A stretch of 52,777 nt of DNA from Deltaproteobacteria bacterium (GCA_016218825.1 JACRCV010000083.1:1-52777); one strand, 5' to 3'; positions 1-9,353 are shown, counted from the stretch's first letter. Translations and numbers: made by a program. The notes: generated from the sequence alone by a model not told the origin.

Positions 1-140
1 CGCCGGCCTCGTCGGTCCGGCGGCGCCATGGAGGCAGGTCACGCGGGGGGGTCAATGCTCCTGGGAAACTCCGGGCCCAGGGGGGTCAATGCTCGTGAGA
101 AACTTCAGGCGAGGGGGGTCAATGGTCGTGAGAATCGACA
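1..140. mobile_element. Terminus of an IS21-like insertion sequence (right end only)
   Basis: Three imperfect copies of a unit containing GGGGGGTCAATG(C/G)TC(G/C)TG lie with TCAATG at 52, 86 and 119, a period of 33 to 34 bases. Read on the minus strand the outermost unit begins TGTCGATTCTCACGACC at 140. A TGT terminus followed by several short subterminal repeats is typical of IS21-family ends. Homology to a CheB domain starts immediately after base 140. The transposase genes lie outside the window. Family assignment is from end structure only. Confidence 0.6.
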
Positions 141-2434
141 GGGTCCTGCACCTGCTCGCACCCGTGGCGCCGCGCGGCCTGCGCCTGCCGATCGACTTCT
201 TCTTCCGAGCCCTGGCCGACGACCAGAAGGACCGGAGCATCGGCGTCATCCTCTCTGGCATGGGCTCGGACGGCACGTTGGGCCTGAGGGCCATCAAGGA
301 ACAGGCGGGTGCGGTCTTCGTGCAGGCGCCCGCCTCGGCCAAGTACGACGCGATGCCCAGGAGCGTCATCGACGCCGGGCTCGCCGACGTCGTCGCGCCT
401 GTCGAGGAGCTGGCCGCCAAGGTCGTCGCGTACCAGGCGCACGCGCCCCGCGCCGCGAAGCCCGAGCTGCCGCTCGCCGGCAAGACCCAGAGCGCCATCG
501 AGAAGGTCTGTGTGCTCCTGCGCAGCCAGACCGGCCACGACTTCTCGCTCTACAAGCGGAGCACCGTCTACCGCCGCATCGAGCGGCGCATGGCTCTGCA
601 CCAGCTCGACAGCATCGCGAGCTACGTGAGGTTTCTCCAGGAGAGCTCGCAGGAGGCGCAGCTCCTCTTCAAGGAGCTGCTCATCGGCGTGACCAGCTTC
701 TTCCGCGATCCGGATGCCTGGGAGCACCTCAGGAAGAAGGCCATCCCCGAGCTGCTCCTTGAGCGCCCAGGCGGTGGGGCGCTGCGGGCGTGGGTGCCGG
801 GATGTTCGACGGGCGAGGAGGCGTACTCCCTGGCCATCGTCTTCAAGGAGGCGCTCGCGCAAGTCACACCGGCGAAGAGCTTTTCCTTGCAGATCTTCGC
901 CACCGACCTCGACAAGGACTCCATCGACAAGGCGCGCCAGGGTCTCTATCCAGAGAACATCGCGGGCGACGTCTCGGCCGAGCGCCTGCGCCGGTTCTTC
1001 GTCAAAGGCGACCACGGCTACCAGGTGGGCAAGGAGATCCGCGAGACGATAATCTTCGCCCCCCAGAACCTCATCATGGACCCGCCCTTCACCCGGCTCG
1101 ACATCCTCTCGTGTCGCAACCTCCTCATCTATCTGGCGCCCGAGCTACAGAAGAAGCTCCTGCCGCTCTTCCACTATGGCCTGAATCCCGGCGGCATCTT
1201 GTTCCTGGGGAACGCGGAGACCATCGGCGGTGCCGCTGACCTCTTTGCCCCGCTCATTGGCAAGACGCGGATCTACCGCCGTCGCGAGATCGGTCTGCGC
1301 ACCGAGCCGGTCGAGTTCCCTGCCTCGTTCTTCCCAGGGCAGCCGCGCGAAGCGGAGGCATCTTCTGCCCAACCCGCCGCGCGCTCGTCGGCCCAGAACT
1401 TACAGTCGCTTGCAGACCAGTTGCTGCTCTCGCGCCTCTCGCCGGCGGCGGTGCTCACGAACGACAAGGGCGACATCCTCTACGTCAGCGGGAGGATCGG
1501 CAAGTACCTCGAGCCCGCCGCGGGCAAGGCCAACTGGAACATCTACGCCATGGCTCGCGAGGGCCTGCGCTACGAGCTCGGCGCCGCGTTCCAGAAGGCG
1601 CTGCGGGAAAAGAGCCACGTCACGCACCGCGGCGTGAGGGTGGCGACGGATGCGGGCGAGCAGACCGTGGACATCGCGATCGAGGCCATCCAGGAGCCCC
1701 CGGCGCTGCGGGGGATGGCCATGATCGTGTTCACGGACGTGCCCACGCCTACCGAGGCCAAGCCGACGCCGAGCGCCACCAAGACCGCCGCCGCACCCTC
1801 CGCGCTCGCTCGGAAGGATCTGGAGCTCCGGCAGGCGCACGAGGAGCTCCAGACCACGCGCGAAGAGATGCAGACCTCGCAGGAGGAGCTCCGCTCGGCC
1901 AACGAGGAGCTGCAAAGCACCAACGAAGAGCTGCAGAGCACCAACGAGGAGCTGACCACCTCCAAGGAGGAGATGCAGTCCTTGAACGAGGAGCTGCAGA
2001 CGGTCAACCATGAGCTGCAGACCAAGGTGGACGAGCTGTCGCGGACCAACAACGACATGCGCAACCTGCTCGACAGCACGGACATCGCCACCCTGTTCCT
2101 CGACGACGCCCTCAACGTGCGGCGCTTCACCGCCCAGATGTCCAAGATCATCAAGCTGCGTTCGAGCGACGTCGGGCGGCCCCTGAGCGAGCTCGCTTCG
2201 GACCTGGACTACCCCGGGCTCGGCGAGGACGCGCGCGAGGTGCTGCGGACTCTGAGCGCCAAGGAGAGTCCGATCATCACCCACGACGACCGCTGGTTCT
2301 CGGTGCGCATCATGCCCTACCGCACGCTGGACAACCGCATCGACGGCGTGGTCATCACCTTCGTCGACATCACCGCCGCGAAGAAGCTCGAGGCGACGCT
2401 GCGCCAGGATGCGGCCCCGGAGGCGAAGACGTGA
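89..2434 (+). CDS. CheB(truncated)-CheR-PAS hybrid methyltransferase / signalling protein
   Basis: This is a chemotaxis-type CheB-CheR fusion whose N-terminus is cut off. Residues about 18-115 are the C-terminal part of a CheB methylesterase, including the catalytic Asp in GMGSDGT (D61), but the upstream Ser and His are missing, so esterase activity is not expected. Residues about 130-395 are a CheR methyltransferase with SAM motif GCSTGEE (238-244) and NLLIYL (344-349). After a PAS-like region there is a long coiled coil (about 573-657) of EEL heptads, then a second PAS-type domain to about 775. CheR domains methylate receptor glutamates; in such hybrids the PAS and coiled-coil parts probably relay signals. 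The ATG at 89 lies inside the IS21-like end. The stop overlaps the next kinase gene start, so the two are co-translated. Confidence 0.85.
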   Translation: MLVRNFRRGGSMVVRIDRVLHLLAPVAPRGLRLPIDFFFRALADDQKDRSIGVILSGMGSDGTLGLRAIKEQAGAVFVQAPASAKYDAMPRSVIDAGLADVVAPVEELAAKVVAYQAHAPRAAKPELPLAGKTQSAIEKVCVLLRSQTGHDFSLYKRSTVYRRIERRMALHQLDSIASYVRFLQESSQEAQLLFKELLIGVTSFFRDPDAWEHLRKKAIPELLLERPGGGALRAWVPGCSTGEEAYSLAIVFKEALAQVTPAKSFSLQIFATDLDKDSIDKARQGLYPENIAGDVSAERLRRFFVKGDHGYQVGKEIRETIIFAPQNLIMDPPFTRLDILSCRNLLIYLAPELQKKLLPLFHYGLNPGGILFLGNAETIGGAADLFAPLIGKTRIYRRREIGLRTEPVEFPASFFPGQPREAEASSAQPAARSSAQNLQSLADQLLLSRLSPAAVLTNDKGDILYVSGRIGKYLEPAAGKANWNIYAMAREGLRYELGAAFQKALREKSHVTHRGVRVATDAGEQTVDIAIEAIQEPPALRGMAMIVFTDVPTPTEAKPTPSATKTAAAPSALARKDLELRQAHEELQTTREEMQTSQEELRSANEELQSTNEELQSTNEELTTSKEEMQSLNEELQTVNHELQTKVDELSRTNNDMRNLLDSTDIATLFLDDALNVRRFTAQMSKIIKLRSSDVGRPLSELASDLDYPGLGEDAREVLRTLSAKESPIITHDDRWFSVRIMPYRTLDNRIDGVVITFVDITAAKKLEATLRQDAAPEAKT

Positions 2435-4653
2435 GCAAAGCAAAGCAAAGCAAAGCAAAGCACATGCCAACTGACGCCGCCAAGCTACGCCGCCTCGCGG
2501 AAGAGCGGCTGAGAGAGAAGCCCCCTGCCGAGGTTGGCCAGGCAACGCTGCCCACGCTCGAAGACGCGCAGCGCCTCGTCCACGAGCTTCAGGTCCACCA
2601 GATCGAGCTGGAGCTGCAGAACGAGGAGCTCGAGGGGGCGCGGGACGAGGCGGAGGCGGCGCTCGAGCGCTACACCGAGCTCTACGACTTCGCGCCGGTC
2701 GGCTACGTCACGCTCGGCCGCGACGGGACGATCCGGAAGACGAACCTCGCCGGGGCGCGCATCTTGAGGGTTGATCGCTCGCGGCTGGTCGGAGGGCGTT
2801 TCGGTCTCTTCGTGGCCAATGACTCCCGCGCGAGGTTCAACGCATTCCTCGAGAGCGTCTTCGAGAAAGAAGGCAGAGAAGCCTGCGACGTGGCCATTCG
2901 TACCGAGAGTGATGAACCGCTCTGGACGCACCTCGAAGGCGTGGCGTCGGAGGACGGGCAGGAGTGCCGTGCCGTCTTGACGGACATCACCGAGCGTCAG
3001 CGGCTCGAGGAGATCCTGCACTTCCGCATGGCGCTCTTGGAGTTCGCCCCCACGCACACCCTCGAGGAGCTCATCCAGAAGACGCTGGACCAGCTCGGTG
3101 CGTTGACCGGCAGCCCGATCGGCTTCTACCACTTCGTCGAGCCTGATCAGACGACGATCTCGCTTCAGGCCTGGTCAACGCGGACCATCAAGGAGTTCTG
3201 CTCGGCCGAGGGGCTGGGCCGGCACTACCCGCTCGACCAGGCGGGGGTCTGGGCTGACTGCGTGCGCGAGCGACGGCCGGTGATCCACAACGACTATGCG
3301 ACGCTGCCGAACCGCAGGGGGCTCCCCGAGGGGCACGCCAAGGTCATTCGCGAGGTGGTCGTGCCGATCATGCGGCAGGCCCGCATCGTGGCTGTCGCCG
3401 GCGTCGGCAACAAGCCGACCGAGTACACCGATCGCGACGTCAAGGTCGTCTCGTTCCTCGCCGACGTCGCGTGGGCGATGATCGAGCGCAAGCGCGCCGA
3501 CGAGGCGCTGCGCGAGGCGGACCGCAACAAGGACCAGTTCCTGGCGATGCTCTCGCACGAGCTCAGGAACCCGCTCGCGCCGGTGCGCAACAGCCTCTAT
3601 GTGATGGATCGCGCGGCGCCAGGCAGTGGGCAGGCCAAAAGAGCGCGAGCGGTCATCGACCGGCAGGTGGGCCAACTGACGCGCCTCATCGACGACTTGC
3701 TCGACGTGACGCGGATCGCCCGAGGCAAGGTTCGCCTGGAGCGCGAGCCGTTCGACCTGCGCGAGGTTGTGCTCCGCGCCGCCGACGATCATCGCCCCGC
3801 CTTCGCGGCGAACGGGCTCACGCTCACGGTGAGCGTGCCCGACGAGACCGTTTCGGTTGACGGCGACCGATCGCGGCTCATGCAGGTGGTAGGCAACCTT
3901 CTGAACAACGCGGCGAAGTTCACCCAGCGCGGTGGCCGAACGCGCATCGTCTTGCACCGCGATGCGCAGGCCGCCCAGGCGGTCATCCGTGTGCGGGACA
4001 CCGGCGCGGGGATCGCACCAGAGATGCTGCCGCGCTTGTTCGACGCCTTCGTGCAGGCGGACCGCACGCTCGATCGCAGTCGGACCGGCCTTGGCCTCGG
4101 GCTCGCGTTGGCCAAGGGTCTCGTCGAGGTACACGGCGGCTCGATCGCGGTGCACAGCGACGGACTCGGCCAAGGGGCCGAGTTCACGATCCGGCTGCCG
4201 TTCGGGGAGGGTGCGCCGGCGGCCGCGACGGTTGCCGGCGAGGCCAGAACCCGAGCCCCGCGGCGCGTGCTCGTCATCGAGGACAACGTCGATGCCGCCG
4301 ACAGCTTGCGCGAGGCGCTCGAGCTCGAGGACCACGAGGTCGCGGTCGCCTACGACGGCCCGGGGGGCGTCCGGATGGCGCGTGAGCTCAGGCCTGAGGT
4401 CGTGCTCTGCGACATCGGCCTGCCGGGCATGGACGGCTACGAGGTGGCCCGGGCGTTTCGCAGCGACGCGGCACTGCGCTCGACTCACCTCGTGGCCTTG
4501 ACCGGGTACGCGCTGCCCGAGGACGTAGCCAAAGCCAAGGAGGCGGGCTTCGATGCGCATCTCGCGAAGCCGCCGACGATGGAGAAGATCGAGGAGGCCC
4601 TTGCGGTACCCAGGGAACCCACCTCGCTCGATCTCGATCCGAGGGCACGGTGA
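2431..4653 (+). CDS. PAS-GAF hybrid histidine kinase with C-terminal receiver
   Basis: A soluble sensor kinase of 740 residues. A short coiled coil (about 45-75) leads into a PAS domain (about 80-185), a GAF_2-type domain (about 195-350), a HisKA dimerisation domain with the phosphoacceptor His in LSHELRNPLAP near residue 375, a HATPase_c domain with NLLNNAAKF and DTGAGI motifs, and a receiver domain from about 611 with the phospho-Asp in CDIGLPGMDG near 660. No membrane segment is visible, so it probably senses a cytoplasmic signal. The GTG at 2431 overlaps the upstream stop; an in-frame ATG lies at 2464 after a pentanucleotide repeat. It probably acts with the CheB-CheR hybrid. Confidence 0.9.
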   Translation: MSKAKQSKAKHMPTDAAKLRRLAEERLREKPPAEVGQATLPTLEDAQRLVHELQVHQIELELQNEELEGARDEAEAALERYTELYDFAPVGYVTLGRDGTIRKTNLAGARILRVDRSRLVGGRFGLFVANDSRARFNAFLESVFEKEGREACDVAIRTESDEPLWTHLEGVASEDGQECRAVLTDITERQRLEEILHFRMALLEFAPTHTLEELIQKTLDQLGALTGSPIGFYHFVEPDQTTISLQAWSTRTIKEFCSAEGLGRHYPLDQAGVWADCVRERRPVIHNDYATLPNRRGLPEGHAKVIREVVVPIMRQARIVAVAGVGNKPTEYTDRDVKVVSFLADVAWAMIERKRADEALREADRNKDQFLAMLSHELRNPLAPVRNSLYVMDRAAPGSGQAKRARAVIDRQVGQLTRLIDDLLDVTRIARGKVRLEREPFDLREVVLRAADDHRPAFAANGLTLTVSVPDETVSVDGDRSRLMQVVGNLLNNAAKFTQRGGRTRIVLHRDAQAAQAVIRVRDTGAGIAPEMLPRLFDAFVQADRTLDRSRTGLGLGLALAKGLVEVHGGSIAVHSDGLGQGAEFTIRLPFGEGAPAAATVAGEARTRAPRRVLVIEDNVDAADSLREALELEDHEVAVAYDGPGGVRMARELRPEVVLCDIGLPGMDGYEVARAFRSDAALRSTHLVALTGYALPEDVAKAKEAGFDAHLAKPPTMEKIEEALAVPREPTSLDLDPRAR
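2434..2461 (+). repeat. Pentanucleotide tandem repeat (AGCAA, about 5.6 copies) at a translation start
   Basis: The sequence reads AGCAA five times without interruption and then AGCA. It lies between the GTG at 2431 and the in-frame ATG at 2464 of the hybrid kinase gene. Because five is not a multiple of three, gain or loss of one unit would put the GTG start out of frame while leaving the ATG start intact. Confidence 0.85.
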
Positions 4654-4896
4654 CCGCGCAGCCCAAGAGCCAATCCCGCGAGTCCTTGCTCGCCAGCGTG
4701 GTGCGGACCTGTGCGGTCGAGCCAGATGTGCGGGCCACGCTCGCCCGTGCCGCTCCTCGGCCAGAACCATGGTGCCATCGATAATGCGGCCCGCAATGTC
4801 AAGCAGCGCCGTCCAGGTGGGGCGACCGGCGCATCGCCCGTGATTTCGGCAACCTGGACGCGGCGATGCCGATACTCGGACCGGTAGGAGGTCGTC

Positions 4897-5331
4897 ATGG
4901 ACGTTCTGGACAGCTTGGTCGCATCAACAGCGTCGTCCGGCAATCCACCCGCGGTCGCGGTCGTTCCACCGGCCACCGTAGGGAGCGACAAGCGCTCGCG
5001 CGTCTCCTGGGAGACCGCGGCCCTGCGTGTCGAGCAGGGAGCGGCCGCAGCGCCGGTGAGTCGTCTGGCTGCCGCGGCGGAGCGCGTCTCCATGGCCATG
5101 GAGCGGACGATTAGATTGGGCGGATGGACCGGCTGGCACCGCAACGAGTGGGAGTCGGTGCTCAAGGATGCCGCGCTCACCGCGGGCGTCGGTTTGCAGA
5201 TGGAGGCGCTCGAAGACCATTGGTGGCGCGGGACGACCTATCGGCTCGTGGTGTCAGGGCCGCGAGCTGCGGTCGAGCGCTATCAGGACTGGTTTGCGCG
5301 ACAAACCAGCGCCTGGCTGCGCAGCCGATAG
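4897..5331 (+). CDS. Hypothetical protein, 144 residues
   Basis: I do not recognise this protein. A strong ribosome binding site, AGGAGG at 4886-4891, sits 5 bases before the ATG, which supports a real gene. The N-terminal third is rich in Ala, Val, Pro and Thr and looks disordered. The C-terminal half (about 70-144) looks folded, with Trp-rich stretches such as WTGWHRNEWESV and DHWWRGTTYRLVV and an aromatic amphipathic tail. No signal peptide or membrane segment is visible. It stands alone between two kinase genes and ends 67 bases before the convergent kinase gene. The 243 bases upstream of it contain no gene I can support. Confidence 0.6.
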   Translation: MDVLDSLVASTASSGNPPAVAVVPPATVGSDKRSRVSWETAALRVEQGAAAAPVSRLAAAAERVSMAMERTIRLGGWTGWHRNEWESVLKDAALTAGVGLQMEALEDHWWRGTTYRLVVSGPRAAVERYQDWFARQTSAWLRSR

Positions 5332-5398
5332 ATGAACCAGCCGCTGGCGGGGATCTCAACCTGTTGCCTATTCGAATCCCTCTCGCGCCGCCATCTCA

Positions 5399-8137
5399 CT
5401 ACTCCGCGCCCACCCGCCGGAAACCGCGCCGCGTGCCGCCGCGCCCGGGCCGGCCGCGCTTCTTCCGCTGCCTGCCGGCGATCTGCGCCGGCCGCCGCCG
5501 GCGTGCCTTGCCGCCACCGCCCTCGGCTTTGTGGACCGCGCCGCGCACCGCCTCGATGACCGCGTCGATCGGCCCGTCCTTGGTGAGGTAGGCGACCGCA
5601 CCGGCCTTGCGCATCGCGACCGCCATGTCAGCCTCGTCGTGCATCGACAACCCGACCACCCGCACCCCCGGCAGCTCGGCGCGAATGATCCGCGTCACGT
5701 CGACGCCGGACGCGTGCGGCATGCCGACGTCCATCACCACGACGTCGGGCCTGAGCGTACCGCAGAGCTCGAGGGTCTCGAGGCCGTCGCCGGCTTCGCC
5801 GACAACCTCCATGTCCAGCTGTTCGGCGAACACCCGCGCCAGTCCCTCCCGCATCACCGGATGGTCATCGGCGATCAGAATCCGGATCCGGTCACCCGCT
5901 TGGTAGCCACGCGGAGCGCCGCCCGCCTGCGGTCGCTGGACAACACGCGGCACCGCGAGGCTGGCCGCCGGGGCCAAGACCGGCTCGACCGTCGTCGCCA
6001 GCGCCAACGAGGTCATCAACGTGAACCGACTCCCACGGCCCGGGGCGCTGTCGATCTGCAGCGCGCCCCCGAAATGGCTCAGACGCTCGCGAATGTGAAA
6101 CAAGCCAAAGCCGGCGCCGCTCGCCGGCCCGACATCGAGCGCCCCGACGTCGAATCCGGCGCCGTCGTCGGCGACCGTGAGGAGCAGACGATCCTGCGGC
6201 CCCCGCGCCAGCGTCACCGCGGCGCGCCTGACGCCGGCGTGCTTGACGACGTTGAACAGCAGCTCGCGCGTCGCCTCGAACAGCACCAACCGCAGCGCCT
6301 CGACCCCGGGCTCGGCATCGGCGTCGGCCTGCACCGTGACCTCGAGACCGTGCTTGTCCCGCATCCGACCGGCGAGCCACTCGAGCCCGGCGCCGAGCCC
6401 CTTGGCGTGCAGCGCCGGCGGGCTCAGCTCCGCGGTCAGCGACCGTGACGCCTGGATCGCCTCGTCGAGGACGCCGACGACGCGTTGGATCGTCGTCCGC
6501 TGCGCGCGGCTGCGGAGCTTGTCCTCGATCGCCGCGATCCCGAGCTTGGCGCCGACCAGGAGCTGCTGCAGATGGTCGTGTAGCACCTTCGCGAGGCGCT
6601 CGCGCTCGCGATGCTCGGTCGCGCCGAGCTCGACGGCCAACGCCCGGAGCTGCGCGGTGCGCTCCTCGGCGAGCCGCAACGCCTGATCCCGCTCCCCCTG
6701 GGCGCGCAACGCCAAGATCCCGAAGGCCAGGTCGTCGGCGAGCTCCGTCAACAGCGTCACCTGACTGGTGCCGAACGCATGCGGGCGGTCGGCGTAGATG
6801 CTCAGCGCCCCGAGGACCTTGCCGCCGGCCTTGAGCGGCAGCGCGACCGACGAGCGATAGCCGCGCCGCTCGGCGTCCTGGCGCCACGGCGCGAGCGCGG
6901 CGTCGACGCAGAAGTCGTGGCACACCCGCGGCGCACCGGTGCGGATGCAGGTCCCGGTCGGCCCGCGACCGCGCTCCCGGTCGGCCCAGGTGATCTTCGC
7001 CTGCTCCAGGTAGCCGTCCTCGAAGCCGATCGCCGCCACCGGCCGAACGGTCTTGTGCTCGTCGTCCTCGGCGTACCCGACCCACACCATGAGATAGCCG
7101 CCGAGGTCGCGCACCGTCTTGCAGATCTCGGTCGCCAACGTCAGCTCGTCGGTCGCCCGGACCACCGCCTCGTTGCAGGCGCTGATCATCCGCAACGTCC
7201 GGTTGACCGCGGTGACCTCGGCGGTGCGCGCCTGCACCGTCGCCTCGAGGTTGTCGTGAGCGCGGCGCAGCGCCTCCTGGGCGCGGCGGTGCTCGGTGAC
7301 GTCGGCGAAGCTGACGACCGCGCCGACGATCCCGTCCTTGCCGTGGATCGGCGCCGAGCTCGTCGACAGATGCAGCACGACGCCGTCGGCGCGGCTCTTC
7401 GTCTGGCTGACGCCGCGGACCGTCTCGCCCCGGAGGGCGCGCTGCCCGGGCGTGTCTTCCGGCCGCACCGGAACCCCGTCCTCGTGCTCGATCTGCAGGC
7501 CGCGGATCCGATCTGCCAACGGTCGCTCCAGCCAATCGACCGGCACCCCGAAGGTCCGCGAGAACGCCGGGTTCGAGCGCACCACGCGGCCGGCGGCATC
7601 GATCACCAACACCCCGTCCGCCATCGAGTCGATCACCGCGTCGAGCTCCGCGGCCCGTCTCGACGCCTCGATCTGAGCCCGCTGCAGCGCCGCCTCGGCG
7701 AGCTTTCGCTCGGTGATGTCGCGCAGGATGACCTGGACCGCCTGGCCCTCCCGATCCGCGAACTGGGAAGCGACGACCTCGACGTCGCACATCTCGCCGT
7801 CCAAACGGAGGATCTTCTCCTCGATCCGCGGCACCGGCTCACCGGCACGGACGTGACGCAGCCGCTCCCGGATCACGGGGTGGACGTCGGGGTGAAACAA
7901 GTCCCAGATCGGCCGGCCGACGAGCTGCTCGACTTGTTGGGCCCGAAACAGACCCAGCGCGGCGGAGTTGACGAACGCCACCTTGTCGCCGCGGTTGATG
8001 AAGATGGCGTCCGGCGACAGCTCGACCAGCGACCGGCAGCGCGCGTCGCTCAGGGTGAGCTCGACCTCGGCACGGGCCACCCGCGCGGTCGCGAGCTTCT
8101 CGCCCTCCACCTCAGTCGGGTCGCGCAATGGCGCCAT
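5399..8137 (-). CDS. PAS-PAS-GAF histidine kinase (HisKA_3) fused to a NarL-type receiver
   Basis: A cytoplasmic hybrid kinase of about 912 residues. Two PAS domains (about 30-150 and 165-290) precede a GAF domain (about 330-470). A HisKA_3 dimerisation domain with the phosphoacceptor His in KVLHDHLQQLL (near 518) and a HATPase_c domain with ADDGAGFDVG follow. A receiver (about 750-870, ILIADDHPVMREG, phospho-Asp in VVVMDVGMP) closes the protein. The last 40 residues are Arg/Lys/Gly-rich and there is no HTH, so output must pass to another protein. I chose the ATG at 8137 because GAGGAG precedes it by 4 bases; an in-frame ATG at 8221 would add 28 Arg/Trp-rich residues and lacks a binding site. 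The LuxR-type regulator at 9535 is a plausible partner. Confidence 0.88.
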   Translation of the reverse strand: MAPLRDPTEVEGEKLATARVARAEVELTLSDARCRSLVELSPDAIFINRGDKVAFVNSAALGLFRAQQVEQLVGRPIWDLFHPDVHPVIRERLRHVRAGEPVPRIEEKILRLDGEMCDVEVVASQFADREGQAVQVILRDITERKLAEAALQRAQIEASRRAAELDAVIDSMADGVLVIDAAGRVVRSNPAFSRTFGVPVDWLERPLADRIRGLQIEHEDGVPVRPEDTPGQRALRGETVRGVSQTKSRADGVVLHLSTSSAPIHGKDGIVGAVVSFADVTEHRRAQEALRRAHDNLEATVQARTAEVTAVNRTLRMISACNEAVVRATDELTLATEICKTVRDLGGYLMVWVGYAEDDEHKTVRPVAAIGFEDGYLEQAKITWADRERGRGPTGTCIRTGAPRVCHDFCVDAALAPWRQDAERRGYRSSVALPLKAGGKVLGALSIYADRPHAFGTSQVTLLTELADDLAFGILALRAQGERDQALRLAEERTAQLRALAVELGATEHRERERLAKVLHDHLQQLLVGAKLGIAAIEDKLRSRAQRTTIQRVVGVLDEAIQASRSLTAELSPPALHAKGLGAGLEWLAGRMRDKHGLEVTVQADADAEPGVEALRLVLFEATRELLFNVVKHAGVRRAAVTLARGPQDRLLLTVADDGAGFDVGALDVGPASGAGFGLFHIRERLSHFGGALQIDSAPGRGSRFTLMTSLALATTVEPVLAPAASLAVPRVVQRPQAGGAPRGYQAGDRIRILIADDHPVMREGLARVFAEQLDMEVVGEAGDGLETLELCGTLRPDVVVMDVGMPHASGVDVTRIIRAELPGVRVVGLSMHDEADMAVAMRKAGAVAYLTKDGPIDAVIEAVRGAVHKAEGGGGKARRRRPAQIAGRQRKKRGRPGRGGTRRGFRRVGAE

Positions 8138-8272
8138 GCAGCTCCTCGACTCGGGCGGCAAAAGCCACGACAGCGCGGCCCAGACCAGACCCCGCCAGTG
8201 GCGACGACGCCCGTGGCGCACATCTAGCGGCTGGGTCCGAATGCGTCAAGGACAACACCAGGAGCGGCCCGC

Positions 8273-8348
8273 TCACGGGGGACGCAGAGCCGCGCCACAA
8301 CGCCTTGTTTTCGCCGAGGATCTTCTCGCGGCGGGCGGTCCCCCGTGA
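8273..8348. repeat. Perfect 11-bp inverted repeat flanking 54 bases, intergenic
   Basis: TCACGGGGGAC at 8273-8283 is the exact reverse complement of GTCCCCCGTGA at 8338-8348. The 54 bases between hold no open reading frame of note. The element lies in the 295-base gap between the divergent-facing 5' end of the hybrid kinase gene (8137) and the 3' end of the sigma factor gene (8433). It could be a structured RNA, a long-stem terminator or a small mobile repeat; nothing else in this gap is recognisable. Confidence 0.5.
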
Positions 8349-8432
8349 ACGGTGACCCGCAAGCTCTGCAGCTGCCGAGCGCGCGCCGTGCGCTCGACGT
8401 CGCCGAGCGGCGCCGACAGCGCGCTCACAGGC

Positions 8433-9353
8433 TCAGGCCGCTGCATGAACCCCGCGGGCCTGCAGTCGGGCCCGCACCTTGGTGAGCAGCGCGCCCTCGA
8501 TCTGCCGCACCCGCTCCCGCGACACGTGCAGCTGTTTTCCGATCTGCTGCAGGGTCTGCGGTGGGTCGGCGGTCAGGCGGTGCTTCAAGACGTAGATCTG
8601 CTTCGGGGTCGCGCCCGGGGTGACCTCGCGGACGCCGCGGCGTACCAGGGCGCCGACCTCACGCCGCGAAACGATCTCCTCGGCGTCGGGCGTGTCCGCG
8701 GCGAGGCGGTCGACTCGGCTGAGGCTGGGGTCGTCGCCGATCGCTTGGTCGAGCGACGTGTCCCGCGCCGCGAGACGCGTCTCCATCATCTGGACGTCAG
8801 CCTCCCGCACCCCGAGGCGGCGCGCGAGCTCCGCCGGCGGCAGCGGCGCGCCTCGACCGGCTCCCACCTCGCGCTCGGCGATCGCGGCGCGGAGCGTGAA
8901 GAACAGCTTCCGCTGCGCCTGCGTCGTCCCGACCCTGACCAGCGAGAACTCGCGCATCGCGGCCAGCCGCATGTAGGCGCGGATCCACCAGACGGCGTAC
9001 GACACCAGGCGGTAGCCGCGAGTGGGGTCGAAGCGCTTCACCCCGGCCATCAACCCGAGGTTCCCCTCTTGGATCAGATCGAGCAGCGGCACGCGGTAGC
9101 CGCGAAACTCCTGCGCGATCTTGACGACGAAGCGCAGGTTGGCGTTGACCAGCTGTTGCGCGTAGCGCATCTCCCGGGTCTCGACGTACTTCCGCGCCAG
9201 GGCCTGCTCCTCCTCGACGGACAACAGCGGAAACCGGCCGATCTCGGCCATGTAGCGCAGGACGATCGGGTCATCGCAAATCCCGGGACCGGCCGCACGA
9301 CGCTTCGCCGCCTTCGACCCGCGGGCCGACGTCTCTTGCGTTGTCATGTTCAT
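8433..9353 (-). CDS. RNA polymerase sigma factor, RpoH (sigma-32) type
   Basis: A group 3 sigma-70-family factor of about 306 residues, which directs RNA polymerase to heat-shock or stress promoters. Region 1.2 (DDPIVLRYMAEIGRFPLLS) is followed by region 2 with LIQEGNLGLMAGVKRFDPTR and the SYAVWWIRAYM stretch of region 2.4. The motif QRKLFFTLR nearly matches the RpoH box QRKLFFNLR. Region 4 carries a C-terminal HTH (TLQQIGKQLHVSRERVRQIE). I start at the ATG at 9353, preceded by GAGGGGAGAAAC; an ATG two codons later is equally possible. Housekeeping sigma factors are much longer, so this is an alternative factor and probably not the only RpoH-like protein. Confidence 0.9.
   Translation of the reverse strand: MNMTTQETSARGSKAAKRRAAGPGICDDPIVLRYMAEIGRFPLLSVEEEQALARKYVETREMRYAQQLVNANLRFVVKIAQEFRGYRVPLLDLIQEGNLGLMAGVKRFDPTRGYRLVSYAVWWIRAYMRLAAMREFSLVRVGTTQAQRKLFFTLRAAIAEREVGAGRGAPLPPAELARRLGVREADVQMMETRLAARDTSLDQAIGDDPSLSRVDRLAADTPDAEEIVSRREVGALVRRGVREVTPGATPKQIYVLKHRLTADPPQTLQQIGKQLHVSRERVRQIEGALLTKVRARLQARGVHAAA

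Noticed and set aside
4485-5180. 231-codon minus-strand frame covering the gap between the first hybrid kinase and the 144-residue protein
   Set aside because: It lies across two plus-strand genes and has no motif. A stretch in another minus frame near 4740-4830 (LLDIAGRIIDGTMVLAEER) could be a remnant, but nothing supports a call.
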